Assembly (NCBI GenBank): GCA_964035015.1
Contig: OZ035998.1
Coordinates: forward strand, 35,353,628-35,417,627
Origin: Corallium rubrum
Lineage: Eukaryota > Cnidaria > Anthozoa > Scleralcyonacea > Coralliidae
Direction of reading: 5' to 3'
DNA: 64,000 nt
Part shown: in pieces, positions 26,735 through 38,223 of the stretch
Layout: the number at the start of each line of letters is the position of its first letter
Numbering within the stretch: position 1 is the first letter of the stretch
The notes under the pieces: model-generated
What the model was told of the DNA's origin: nothing
Seen by the model: the letters and a program-made list of their open reading frames with translations, nothing else
Databases searched by the model: none
Translations under genes and position numbers: made by a program

Positions 26735-26989
26735 CAGTGGCGGACTACCAGTTTCGGGGCCTGTAGGCTAAATAAAATTCACGGGCCTTTATGATGATAT
26801 TTTCCGGAAAAAAGAGTCTCGGAAACGCCATTTCCTGCATTCTGAAGCAGTGTACGATACGGCCTTGATATTCTTATAAGAACTAATCTTGATGGAAAAA
26901 TCCATTCTCTGGAAATTACGGGCCTCTTGCAAGCCTGGGCCTGTAGGCTTCAGCCTACTCAGCCTACTGGATTAGATAATCCGCCACTG
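26735..26989. mobile_element. hAT-type MITE with perfect 8 bp target-site duplication
   Basis: The ends are CAGTGGCGGA and TCCGCCACTG (inverted), length 255 bp. It is flanked on both sides by the identical octamer TTCACAAC (26727-26734 and 26990-26997). The 8 bp duplication and CAGTGG end are diagnostic of hAT elements. The homologous copy B (near 28210) lacks the insertion, so it entered after the repeat was duplicated or is specific to this copy. Confidence 0.93.
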
Positions 26990-27442
26990 TTCACAACACA
27001 TTAAAACACAGCATGTCGCTCTGATCGGATTTTACATCATTCAGCGCGAACACTAGCAAAGCAAATTCATTTAATTCATCAACTATGTTATAGTTTGAAA
27101 TCACTTCACAAAACGACGAGGACATGTTCACAACACACTATTAATTAACACAAAATGTCACTCTGATCGCATTTTAGATCAACATTCAGCGCGAACATAT
27201 ACAAATCCACTATATGGACACAACAATATAGTGACACAACTTGTCGTCCTCATCGTATTTCTATTCGCCATTAATTCAGTGCTCAACTCAGCGCGAACTA
27301 TTAGATTCGTGGCAAAGTATGCTATAATTTAAAATCACTTCGGAAAACGACCAGATCTACAGTATTCGGCTATCACTTGCATTTTCATTGGCTCCGAAGG
27401 CATCATCCGCTAACATTCGGTACATTGTCGTTTAACTAATGT

Positions 27443-27547
<105 letters not shown>

Positions 27548-27780
27548 ACGTTTAATCAAAGGTTTTGCAGTAAAAAATACTGAATTACACAATTGTTTCG
27601 TACATTAGATAAATATAAAATTGTAATAAACTTACTGAAGCGTTCAGTTAAAGTCCAGTTCAAGTGTTACAGTTGTTAGATCCTCGGCCAAGATGTCTTA
27701 GCTATAAGTTTGTATGCAGAAATCAACTGTACTTGGCACGGCTTGAGTTATATGTAGACGTATACAATACTTATTTAAAA

Positions 27781-28890
27781 AGCGCGTTGATCATTGTTCA
27801 GGCAAATCAAAGTAAAGATTATAGTGTGACATTCTTTTAACAATGCGATTAGCGACCGCGTTTCCTGAGCGAGTGCTCGTTTGGCTTCGAATCAAATGTT
27901 TCAAGTGCACTGTTGACATGTTAGAGCGCGTTCATCATGCGATTAGCGAACGCGTTTCCTAGCGAGTGCTCGTTTGGCTTCGAATCAAATGTACTGTTGA
28001 CATGTTAGAGGGCGTTGATCATGCGATTAGCGAACGCGTTTCCTGTTTTTCCCGTGATAAGGCAAACAACAAACTATTCACAATACAGTAAACACTATAG
28101 CTAGCTAGCTACTAAACAACGGAATGGCACGACAAACCATATAGAGACAACACGTCTGTCTGATCATATTTCTGATCGCCATTCAGTGCTCAACTCATCG
28201 TGAACACATTCACAAGTCACAACACATTAAAACACAGCATGTCGCTCTGATCGGATTTTACATCATTCAGCGCGAACACATGTTATAGTTTAAAATCACT
28301 TCACAAAACGACGAGGACATATTCACAACACACTATTAATTAACACAAAATGTCGCTCTGATCGCACTTTAGATCAACATTCAGCGCGAACACATACAAA
28401 TCCACTATATAGACACAACAATATAGTGACACAACTTGTCGTCCTCATCGTATTTCTATTCGCCAACTCAGTGCTCAACTCAGCGCGAACTATTAGATTC
28501 GTGGCAAAGTATGCTATAATTTAAAATCACTTCGGAAAACGACCAGATCTACAGTATTCAGCTATCACTCGGTAAGTTGTTGTGCCACCCTGCATTTTCA
28601 TTGGCTCCGAAAGCATCATCCGATAACATTCGGTACATTGTCGTTTAACCCTGCATTCTCATTGGCTCCGAAGGTTCCTCAGCGTAAAACTATGCACCTC
28701 GACTTTCTCGCTCAAACGACAAGCTGAAATCTGAATAGCCTTTTAACTAATGTTTAACTGACATGTTAGATCCTCGGCCAAGATGTCTTAGCTATACAGG
28801 GTAAGTTTGTATGCAGAAATCAACTGTACTTGGCACAGCTTGAGTTATATGTAGGCGTCAACTCAATTCAACTCAACTCAACTCAACTCG
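27781..28890. repeat. Dispersed repeat, tandem copy B
   Basis: It is collinear with copy A from the TTAACAATGCGATTAGCGACC block through the CTCTGATCGGATTTTACATC block, with small indels and no MITE. It ends in a block shared with the palindrome at 1-800 (CTCGACTTTCTCGCTCAAAC, then CCTCGGCCAAGATGTCTTAG) and a short ACTCA run. Confidence 0.8.
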
Positions 28891-29093
28891 GTGTAGCGGA
28901 ATACATTTCTGAAACTATTAAAATAGCCAGTTATATTGACAGTTATATATGATTAATTAGTTTTGTTAATTATTTTCATTGTTTTTATTATTATTTAAAA
29001 ATTTCCAAAAACATGTATTATAATTTTTCTTTTTATTAACATTTTTAATTTATTCATGTATCTTCAATTATGGAGGCAATAAAGAATTTCACT

Positions 29094-29372
29094 CAACTTA
29101 ACTCAACTCAACTCAACTCAACTCAACTCAACTCAACTCAACTCAACTCAACTCAACTCAACTCAACTCAACTCAACTCAACTCAACTCAACTCAACTCA
29201 ACTCAACTCAACTCAACTCAACTCAACTCAACTCAACTCAACTCAACTCAACTCAACTCAACTCAACTCAACTCAACTCAACTCAACTCAACTCAACTCA
29301 ACTCAACTCAACTCAACTCAACTCAACTCAACTCAACTCGACTCGACTCGACTCGACTCAACTCAACTCAAC
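29094..29372. repeat. (ACTCA)n pentamer microsatellite
   Basis: About 280 bp of nearly perfect pentamers, with a short GACTC variant near 29340. All open frames through it are repeat artefacts. Confidence 0.97.
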
Positions 29373-29379
29373 TCATCAT

Positions 29380-30972
29380 TGATCATCGGGGAATCACTCT
29401 GCTTTGCAGTTTTAATAAAATTTTTGAACGTTTGATACTCAATAGAATCCAGAGCAACGTCAGATGTCACCCTCATGGCCTGCAAGGAGCTTACGAAAGT
29501 GAGAAAGATGCCCTGACAACATCATTTGTGATTGATGAGTCAATTAAGCACTGTTGTGAAGACAATGATAAAGTGTATGTCTGCTATGTGGATGTCTCTA
29601 AAGCTTTGATAAATTGTGGATTGATGGAATGTTATTTAAATTGTATTATAATTCAAAAATCAAAGGGAAAGCATGGAGACTTTAAAAGCTGGTATTCAGA
29701 TATGACAGAATATGTTTTTTATAATGGAATTCGCTCGAGGCAGCATGCTGTATTGCAAGGAACACGTCAAGGTGGAGTACTTTCTCCGTGGTTATTCCTG
29801 TTATTTATTGATGATCTTATTAAAGAATTGGAAAGTTTATCGACTGGGATAACAATTTATGACTCGTATGTTGGGACATCAATGTTTGCTGATGATCTCA
29901 CTATGATGTCGAGATTGAAAAATGGTCTTGACTGTATGCTTGTATAACTTTTAATGAAGGAAAACAGTGGTGTTAACATTCGGAGAAAAACCGAAGAAAT
30001 CTTTGGCACAGAAAGAACGAAAGTGGTTCATAGGTGGTAAACAAATTGAGGAGAAAGAAGTCTGGTCTAATCTTGGTAAAGTATGGCATGTAGATATTAA
30101 TAGCTTGCAGCCATTAGAGGCCGCTAGGGCAGGACATGGCTACAAAATTATGGAAAAGAATTGCCCTACCAAAAACGTTATATGGTGCTGAATTATGGAA
30201 TCTTAATAGAAATAAATTACATAAATTAGAAAAAGTACAAAATTGTTTTGTTAGAATTACTTTTGGGGTTGTTGGGTGGTACTTCAGGATCTTCTGCACG
30301 TGGACTGCTTGGACTTTGGTCTGTTGAGGCCGAAATTAACGAACGTAAACTCCTGTTTTTGAGGCGATTAGTAACAGCAAATGAATATTACATTTATCGT
30401 GAAATTTTTATGTTACGATTGATAAGATGGAAATGGAATCCACATAAAATCACTGGGTTTATACCTGACATCATAACAGTTCTAGAGAAGTATGACATGT
30501 GGAGTCACATGGAGGAATTTTTAAGATCTGGACACTTTCCAAGTAAATCTGTATGGAGAAGGACAGTAACTGAAAATATGGAAATTTAGAGAATGCAACG
30601 TGGTTGTTAAAGATACAAAGCAAACCTGGACTTCAACTATACCGCCATGCTGTTAAAGAATTGTCACCCAATATGTGGCTAAAACTGGCACAGGAAAGTA
30701 ATTCAATGGTTGACCATGTGTCTACTATTGTCAATGTCCTTTGTGGATCATTCCTTCCTGGAGGCGTGCGATTTAACGGAGGCAAAGAGATGTTTTGTAA
30801 TGCTTGCAGCAGGAATTACAAAAATCCTGTCAAACACTCTATGCTGTATTGTAGAGAAACAGCTGGAATAAGAGAAAGATTTTATGATTGGTTGATAGAT
30901 TGCCTACCCGTAGACATTTCAGCTAATCTCCGAGTTGAATATATGAAACATTTTCATTTTTTTAAGAAATAG
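29380..30972 (+). pseudogene. Non-LTR retrotransposon RT pseudogene (5'-truncated)
   Basis: Rightward pieces in order are 'ILNRIQSNVRCHPHGLQGAY' (29430), 'VYVCYVDVSKAL' (motif A), 'AVLQGTRQGGVLSPWLFLLF' (motif B, ~29750), 'MFADDLTMMSRL' (catalytic FADD, ~29885), 'LPKTLYGAELWNLNRNKLHK' (30160), a 'RKLLFLRRLVTANEYYIY' thumb-side block and a Cys-rich tail ('CNACSRNY', ~30810). The stop after 'KHFHFFKK' at 30972 looks like the natural end. There are several frameshifts (29947, 30190, 30250, 30589). It begins directly after the ACTCA array with no endonuclease, so it is a truncated dead LINE. Confidence 0.85.
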
Positions 30973-31256
30973 AAAACATTTTCCGTGTTTTTATAGAGTT
31001 TTGTATAACACTGGTTGCTATACGTAATACGTGTTTTCATTGGTTGTTGGCCATGATCTATTAGAGGACACACACATGGATCACGTCAGATCGCGTCAGC
31101 TGACTTGATTTTTTCCCGTCATGCCCAAAAATTCGGCAAGAGTTTTGACAAAGGCCTTTTAAGTTTTTGTATTGTGTAAAACAAATAGATTCCTTTTTTT
31201 TTGTTGTCTGTTCAGTTATAGATGCACAGAAGACGTAACAACGTGGTAAGAACATC

Positions 31257-31478
31257 ATCTGTGCATCTGTAACTGAACAGACAACGGCGAAATGGAATCT
31301 ATTTGTTAATTATAGAAACACGAGGAAGTTTGGGAGAACGAGAAATTACAGAGGGAACACGAGACCGCAGGGCGAGTGTTTCCACACTATTTTGAGTCTT
31401 CCACACTTCCACAAGTGTTTCTATAATTAACAAATAAATTCCATTTTGCCGTTGTCTGTTCAGTTATAGATGCACAGA
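31257..31478. mobile_element. 222 bp foldback MITE with ~72 bp arms
   Basis: The left arm starts CTGTGCATCTGTAACTGAAC and contains TTAATTATAGAAACACGAGG. The right arm is its reverse complement ending GTTCAGTTATAGATGCACAG. A further copy of the arm tip lies just outside on the left (31201-31229). It has no coding capacity. Confidence 0.85.
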
Positions 31479-31568
31479 TGTTAACTCTATAGGAACAAGG
31501 AAAAAATGTTTTTCTATCTCCTTTACAAAATAACCTGTCAAAAAGAGATTAAACGTTAAAATTAATAT

Positions 31569-31706
31569 GTTTGAGAAAATTGCTCGTCTGGCCTCAGCGG
31601 CGGTCATCTCAAGATGATCGCTGCTGAGGCCGAAACGTCAGTCACTACCACCACAAACAGTCTTTCTCAAGACTACTCTAGCCTATACGAGCAACTTTCT
31701 CAAACA
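31569..31706. mobile_element. Small foldback element with central hairpin
   Basis: The outer inverted repeats are GTTTGAGAAAATTGCTCGT and ACGAGCAACTTTCTCAAAC. Inside is an 18 bp-arm hairpin (CCTCAGCGGCGGTCATCT against AGATGATCGCTGCTGAGG), immediately followed by CCGAAACGTC, the sequence that follows stem II in PLE hammerheads. Confidence 0.7.
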
Positions 31707-32496
31707 TGTTATAATACTCCTGGGTTCAAACCATTAAAATTAATCCAAATAAAAAGCGTAAATTCTTATTACCCTCCATGGATGGCGTATTGGACGCGGG
31801 CGTTTGATGGCGTAGTGCATGGATGGCGTATAATGGTGTATCTGTACAAATTTGAATTAGAATGATGGCGTATTCAGTGAATGGCGTAATCTATCCATGT
31901 TTTCCATAGAGTTATAAAAACACGGCTTTTAACCAATCACGGCTTGCGTTTTCAAAATGTGATTTTATACTCATAAACTATTTGTATATCTCCGGAGAAA
32001 TCCACTCGTACTGTATAGAGTTGCTAAAAACATAAAAAGGCTATATAAACTTCTTTTTAAAGGCTTCTTAACTTCTTTTTAAAGATTGTTTTTATTAAGC
32101 GGAGATATTTTCTATTTCGCGTAGGCCCGCGCTCAAAACTGATTTCTATTGATCATATCGACATTTATAATTATATAACTTTTTTTTTATCGTTTGATAT
32201 GTTTGCCTATCCCAAAATGTGCATAGAAAGTTTGTTGACTGTATGAACCACGAGCAAATTTTGCATTTGTAAGATTGATTACTGTAAATATGACGGATTC
32301 AACATTTTTGTAGCGTATACCTACCTTTATAATAATTATATGGGTTTTTTTTTTTTGTTTTGATATGTTTCTCAACTCCCAAATGCTCATAAAGAGTTTG
32401 TTAATTCTATAAACTACACTGAAATAATGCTAAAATAAGAAAGTTTTGAGTGGTAAGACAAACGTTCAAAGGTTTTGAGTATTTTTCACCGAAAAT
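31707..32496. other. Unannotated spacer
   Basis: It contains a short minisatellite around GATGGCGTA (about 31780-31890) and AT-rich DNA. I see no gene. Confidence 0.5.
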
Positions 32497-32951
32497 ACTT
32501 AAAGTGCCTATGAAACGAAATTTCACTTCAGTTTTTTAAGATTGTATTTGAAAGAACACCTAAGATTTTACATGCCTTTCAAATACTACCCCATTCTTGA
32601 TCTTGATGTTATTGGCTATGCAATTTGAGCAATGACGTCACACGTATGTGGGAGAAAACCGAAAATCCGCCATATCAGTCTTTGGATTGTTTTAACTAAA
32701 CTGAATGAAACGATTGAAATTTTTCTTGGGGTATGGTTTGATTACATTTGCAATGTGTGGTTTCGTGTAGTAGTAAACCAATCCAAATATATGACTGATT
32801 TTCCGTTTTCTCCCACCTAGCTAAGCTAATAACTCAAGAATGGGATAAGGTTTGAAAGACATGTAAAAACCATTTTTCATTATCTTAGGTGTTCTTTCAA
32901 GTACAATCTTTAAAAACTGAAGTGAAATTTCGTTTCATAGGCACTTTAAGT
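32497..32951. mobile_element. 455 bp mariner-like MITE
   Basis: The ends are CTTAAAGTGCCTATGAAACG and its inverse, flanked by TA, with arms ~110 bp long. The interior holds one TGACGTCA octamer at 32633. TA target duplications and long arms fit a non-autonomous Tc1/mariner-type element. Confidence 0.85.
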
Positions 32952-33023
32952 AAATTATATAAATATCTTTATATTTTTAAATATTGCTTTTTCAACTTGC
33001 TAGTTTATTTTCCTTTATAATAG

Positions 33024-34119
33024 CTTGGACATTAGTCTTCAAAGCAGTCGCTGGTGTTCCAGGAGTTATGTCAGATTCTTGGAAATTGCCGTATGAGATG
33101 TACGAGTACTCATTGCAAGCTCTGAATAAAGAAAGTCACTTCAGACATCATTATAAAATCAGAATTGTTCGCTATTGGGTTACATCCAAACTTAATCAGG
33201 TAATTAAAGCGACCAAACTGTGGCAGAGCAGTGCAGGGCAGCACATTGCAGGGTAGGGTAGGGTAGAGTAGGGTCGGGGTAGGGTAGGGTAGGGTAGGGT
33301 AGGATAGGGTAGGGTAGGGTAGGGTAGGGTAGGGTAGGGTAGGGTAGGGTAGGGTAGGGTAGGACAGTGCATGGCAGTGAAGGGCAGTGCAGTGCAGTGC
33401 AAAGAGAGCCTTTGGCACAAAGTTAATACGCACTGTTTTAATAATAATATTAATTTTAATTATTATTAATAGAGTAGTTTTTGAATATAATTAGCAGTCT
33501 AGATACAATTTGTAGTTTGTCTAATAGAATATAACTTTTAGATGTCACTTAGTAGTTTATAGATACTCTATATATCTAACTCAGATAATTGTTCTTTTTG
33601 ATTATGTAAATTGTTAATACTATTATAAATAACTATGTAAATTTGATAAGTATTTTATCAAATACATGCAATAAAGACGGTATTACGGTATTATGCAAGG
33701 AATCGCAGGGCAATGCAGTGCTGCGCTGCCCTTCACTGTGCTGCACTGCCCAGTACATAGCAGTAGGGCAGGGCAGGCGGGCACAGTACAGGGCAGTAGG
33801 GCAGGGCAGTGCAGGATAGCGAAGGACAGGGTAGGAGGGCATCCATACTCAGCAAAGTGAACATGCAAACTTAGTATTTTACTATTATTTGTAATTTCTC
33901 TCTTTATATATATTGTCTTTTACTCTTTTCTGTACTGCATAATAACAGGTTCGAGTTGTTCTTTACAACCAAACAAAAGAAGAAGTAGTTCTCAGGTTTA
34001 ATGCCAGCAATACCAGCAACTCAACTGGTTTTCTGACAACAATCTCCAGGGAGCACCATGGACGGATATTAAAACCAAGAAAAATAATTTCTTTATCGTG
34101 GATGGTTCGTGTTTCTCAG
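33024..34119 (+). CDS. Partial spliced host gene: two in-phase exons of a secreted-type protein, unrecognised
   Basis: Exon A (33024-33199) has an acceptor TTTATAATAG and a donor CAG-GTAATT. It begins 'AWTLVFKAVAGVPGVMSDSW', which looks like the end of a signal peptide, and ends 'VRYWVTSKLNQ'. Exon B (33949-34119) begins after ATAACAG in the same phase with 'VRVVLYNQTKEEVVLRFNAS' and contains several N-glycosylation sequons (NQT, NAS, NTS, NST). A possible third piece (34160-34255, 'VVEITLVDDSWWW') would need a 40 bp intron. No start codon or family is recognised. Intron 1 is filled with AGGGT and GCAGGGCA-type repeats. It may be a real gene or a relic. Confidence 0.45.
33205..33405. repeat. 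(GGGTA)n pentamer array with GCAGTG-type edges
   Basis: The core at ~33252-33362 is AGGGT pentamers (not the TTAGGG telomere hexamer), bordered on both sides by GCAGTGCAGGGCA-like minisatellite. A related minisatellite recurs at 33690-33845 in the same intron. Confidence 0.9.
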
Positions 34120-34360
34120 GTTATTGCCGAGCTTTTTTATCAATCATGCTTACAAAGGTTGTCGAAATAACATTGGTGGATGACTCTTGGTGGTGGCAAC
34201 TTGTGCACATGGGAGAAAAAGTTGCCAATGGATTCGTTTCTATACAGCAAAGTGGATAAAGCTGTGAACTGGAACGAGTATAGTAAGTCTTAACCTTTCG
34301 TAAATTGTTATAACTCAAATTATTACCTCCGCCAGGAAGTCGTGTTTTTACCCCTTTCTT

Positions 34361-34708
<348 letters not shown>

Positions 34709-35169
34709 TCACCACGATATCTCAAAAACTATTGCACCGATTTCATGAAAGTTTGCAGAAGGGTTGGCCATAGACCAACGACCAATCCATTAAATTTTTA
34801 ATTTAGTCAAAATTTGGATGAGAAATTAATAAAAATCTGACTGAAAGATTCTCCGTGTAGACGAAATGCTTGATTGCATCATTATCTTCATTTTATGCAA
34901 ATATGTTGGCATAATTTTGGTACGAGTGCAATCAAGCATTTTATTCATACATGCATGTGTTGGTCTTGTGAGCTAGCCTGGCTAGCAGGGTGGCGATCGT
35001 TTTCTTTTTAAACATCTACAATAATTCCCGCTGGTGGAGGTGTATGCAGTCTCTGACTGTCCTCAGTTATTATTAGTTCATGATCACCTCGGTTTTCTTT
35101 GATGCACTGCGGTTGTTTATTTACAATAATTACTCCCAACCACGCATAATTCATGTTAATTGTCCCGGG

Positions 35170-35212
<43 letters not shown>

Positions 35213-35261
35213 ATAAAAGTAGTGTGCTGCGTAGGCAGTGTTGAAACAACAATCGAAATAT
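34709..35261. other. Unannotated spacer with (AT)n at 35172-35205
   Basis: I see no gene. A block CACGCATAATTCATGTTAATTG (as CACGCATAATTCATG at ~35142) resembles the terminal repeat of the element at 58651, suggesting a fragment of that family. Confidence 0.5.
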
Positions 35262-36845
35262 GGTATAGTAGGTTAATACTGCCGAAACAGAGAACGTAAG
35301 TGGTCTAACGTTTCGAGCGAAGGCCCTTCGTCAGAGAGAAACGTAAAGAGTAAAACAAACAACGAGCTTATATACGCGAGATAATCACGTGATAAAATTT
35401 AGCCAATCAGATAAAGGTAACCAAGACAAACTAATAATGAGATTCAAAGGAATAAGCCAATCAGAGCAAAGTAACAATAACAAATAAATAATGAGATGCG
35501 AAAGCCATTTGCTATTCTCACCATCGATAAGTAAAAAAAGGAGAGTAACAAATAGAGAGTAAAGAATGGAGAAGTAAAGTGAAAACACTGTTTATGTCTG
35601 CCCTGGCTAATACAAAAACAGCATCTTCAGAAGTGTTAAATAAAAGAAAAACGTTCGTTGAGTCCATGAGGATGAATGGTTCCAATTTTGAAAATGAGAC
35701 GCTTTTCCTGTCGTTTGCGGCTATGATTACCACCGGAAATGGGTGAGATAGCACAAACTTTCATGTCGAAAATATGATGGTTGACACTATTAAAATGTCG
35801 GGCAACAGGCTTGTCAACATCATTGTTCCTCACAGAACGAAGATGTTCAGCAAACCTGTCAGATAAACGTCTTCCAGTTTCACCAATGTAGAGCATGCAG
35901 CATTTACTGCAAGAAATGCAGTAAATGAGGTTGGAAGAGGTGCATGTGAAATTATGCTGAATGGTGAAATTAGATTTGGGTCCTGAAATTAATGTGGCAG
36001 GGTCAAGAAACTGCAGATTTTCTCTAAGGGCACTGCGTACTAAACTATCCCGAATGTTTTTATTGCGTCGAAAAGAGATCAAAGGATTATCAGTGAAAAT
36101 GGCAGATGTTTCAGGGTCATTCTTTAAGATGTGAAAATTACGGCTAATGATATCCTTAACTTTATAGTTGAAAGGATGAAATGTGAGAACTAGTGGAGTT
36201 TTGTATATCAGAAAGTCTTTCCGAAGCTAGGTTGTTTTAAAGTGTCCGGACGGGGAATACTGGAAGCTTTATGAATAGCGGAGTCTAATAGGTGGTTAGG
36301 GTAGCCACGTTGGACAAAAAAGGATCTCATTTCCAAAGATTTGGTCTCAAAATCTTTATCATCACTGCATAGGCGGCGAAGTCGCAGAAATTGAGAATAT
36401 GGGATGGATTGTTTAGTGTGGTTGGGATGAGATGATGAAAATAGAAGGTAGCTGTGTGAGTCGGTAGGCTTGTAGGAAACAGAAGTCGTGAGCGCATTAC
36501 CACTAATCGACACCAAAACATCAAGGAATGACACACTGGTTTCACTGATTTCCCATGTGAATTTGAGTGCTGGATGGAAATCATTGACATAATTGATAAA
36601 TTTCTCTAAATTCACACGTGGGCATGATGCTGTTCCTAAACAGTCATCTATGTACCTCCCGAATTGTTCGAAGATTTGTTTTTCAACTTAACCAACAAAT
36701 AAGTTTGCGTAACTAGGGCCCATTTTGGTACCCATAGCAACTCCACTTATTTGTTGGTAATGTTCACCATCAAAGGAAAAATTATTGAGGGTGAGTACAA
36801 GTTCTGCCAAGCGAAGTAATGTAGAAGTGGAAGGTTCTAAAATGT
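35262..36845 (-). pseudogene. Penelope-like element, copy 2 (damaged)
   Basis: It is collinear with copy 1, including the 3' region. RT motif B '[16 protein letters not shown]' is at ~36700-36760, 'RYIDDCLG' near 36640, and the GIY-YIG domain in 35636-36082. Differences from copy 1 are a stop after 'NLFVG', loss of ~9 codons before RYIDD, a frameshift near 36215, and an in-frame loss of the Cys-rich linker ('SCSRTRCYTC' in copy 1). The 5' end abuts a LINE fragment at ~36845. It is inactive. Confidence 0.88.
35308..35334 (-). ncRNA. Hammerhead-like motif of PLE copy 2
   Basis: The 27 bp core region is identical to that of copy 1 on the minus strand: CTGACGA, GGGC-CTTC-GCTC, GAAACGTT. Confidence 0.55.
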
Positions 36846-37661
36846 AAGTCCGTGGACCATCAAAGTCAGCATTCTTGTAATCGAAAACGATGCGTTTAAC
36901 AGACTCCACTCTCTGACAATGAACTCTTATGTCAAAGCTAAGTCAATCAAATAATGATCAGTCGGAAAAATGCCTTCTGGTGGAGTACTTGTTACGTTCA
37001 ATATAATGTTGGGCTGATTACAAAGCAGATGGTCCAATTTATTCCCCTTAATATGAGTGGAACCAACAACCATTTCGCCAAGAAAATTATCGGCTACCAT
37101 ATCACAAAAAAAGTCATTTAGGTCGTTGTTTACTATTGGTATAGGAATATCTCGAGACCAGTCGATGTGAGGTAGATTAAAGTCACCTACTATTATAAGT
37201 CTACAGGATTCATCCAGATTATCGAGATTTGATCTTAATTCCACTAGGGAATCTACTAAGGTGTCTGGAGGCCGATATACAACGCATAGCATCAGCTTAG
37301 TACTGTTAGAAGGAAATAACTCTTCCATAATGAAAAATTCAGCTTTTGTTCCCTCGAGGTACATCGAAGATCGAAGGTCAGCTTTAACAGCAATAAGGAT
37401 TCCCCCACCTTTCTTATCATTATCGCGATCCCTTCGGTAAATAGTGTAACCTGAGAGAATCTCATTGTCTAGTACATTCACATCCAGCCATGTTTCGCAA
37501 ACGCACACAATGTCGTACTGTTCCGTATAAACAAGATTTTGAAATATAGATAATTTACTTATTTTGTTGCCTGGAACATTATCATCCACCAGTGCTTTAA
37601 GGCTTTGGGAGTTCATATACAATGTCCTTAATTCGTCGACTTGAAAGAAACAACTGAGCAC
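36846..37661 (-). pseudogene. LINE endonuclease (EEP/AP type) fragment
   Basis: An intact ~240-codon frame encodes the apurinic-like endonuclease of a CR1/L2-like LINE: 'YDIVCVCETWLD' (catalytic Glu), 'YRRDRDNDKKGGGILIAV', 'CVVYRPP', 'LIIVGDFNLPHIDW' (Asp/Asn), 'GSTHIKGNKLDHLLCN' and '[12 protein letters not shown]' (Asp-His). The RT part is missing: after '[12 protein letters not shown]' the frame runs directly into PLE copy 2. The endonuclease would nick target DNA in a complete element. Confidence 0.85.
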
Positions 37662-37704
37662 CTTATAGTCACCCCCCTTGCAAAAATCCTGTATCCGCCA
37701 CTGT
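37660..37704. mobile_element. Solo hAT terminal sequence
   Basis: It ends ...CCTGTATCCGCCACTG, the inverse of a hAT-type CAGTGGCGGATACAGG terminus. The rest of the element is absent, apparently cut off by the LINE fragment. Confidence 0.5.
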
Positions 37705-38223
37705 CGAGAAATTTCGTAAAAGTTGATCGAGTACTACACATTTTTAGCGTACGGTTATCGAGATCGCGGACCAACCCAGGTCTACTATAGTATAAATGCA
37801 TTGCGAGCGTGTTTATCATTAAAACACAAATTCACTTCGAGCAACACAACCAAAGGCGTCAGGAGAAGAAAAAAACTCGCCACTCCTGCATGAACTTCAT
37901 CCGCCATGATGAAAAACATCAGCATTTGAGCTGTGACGTCACAAAAAAGGTAACAGGGTCACATTGTTTCGCAAAGCCTCTTGGGGCAATATCTCGACCA
38001 AAAAGAAAACCAAAAAAAAAAACCGTGCCGAAACTCTAATGTTATTCGAAAATTACTATAGATAGTTTTCATCTGACACTCACGGCGGCCATGTTGGTGT
38101 ACCAAAACAATGAGTTGGCGGCCATATTGGTGCACCATCTTTATCCTATGGGAATTTAGCTCTATTCTATTCAAATATTTCATATTGTTTCACTGCCCCA
38201 ATTGGTCACGTGAGTGAAAACGA
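37705..38223. other. Unannotated spacer
   Basis: It contains one TGACGTCA octamer (37934) and two GGCGGCCAT-TTGGTG blocks (38083 and 38112). No gene is seen. Confidence 0.5.

Noticed and set aside
29070..29435. Open frame encoding LNSTQ repeats
   Set aside because: It is a product of the ACTCA pentamer array.
33250..33362. Telomeric repeat
   Set aside because: The unit is the pentamer GGGTA, not the TTAGGG hexamer, and it lies inside a putative intron between other minisatellites.
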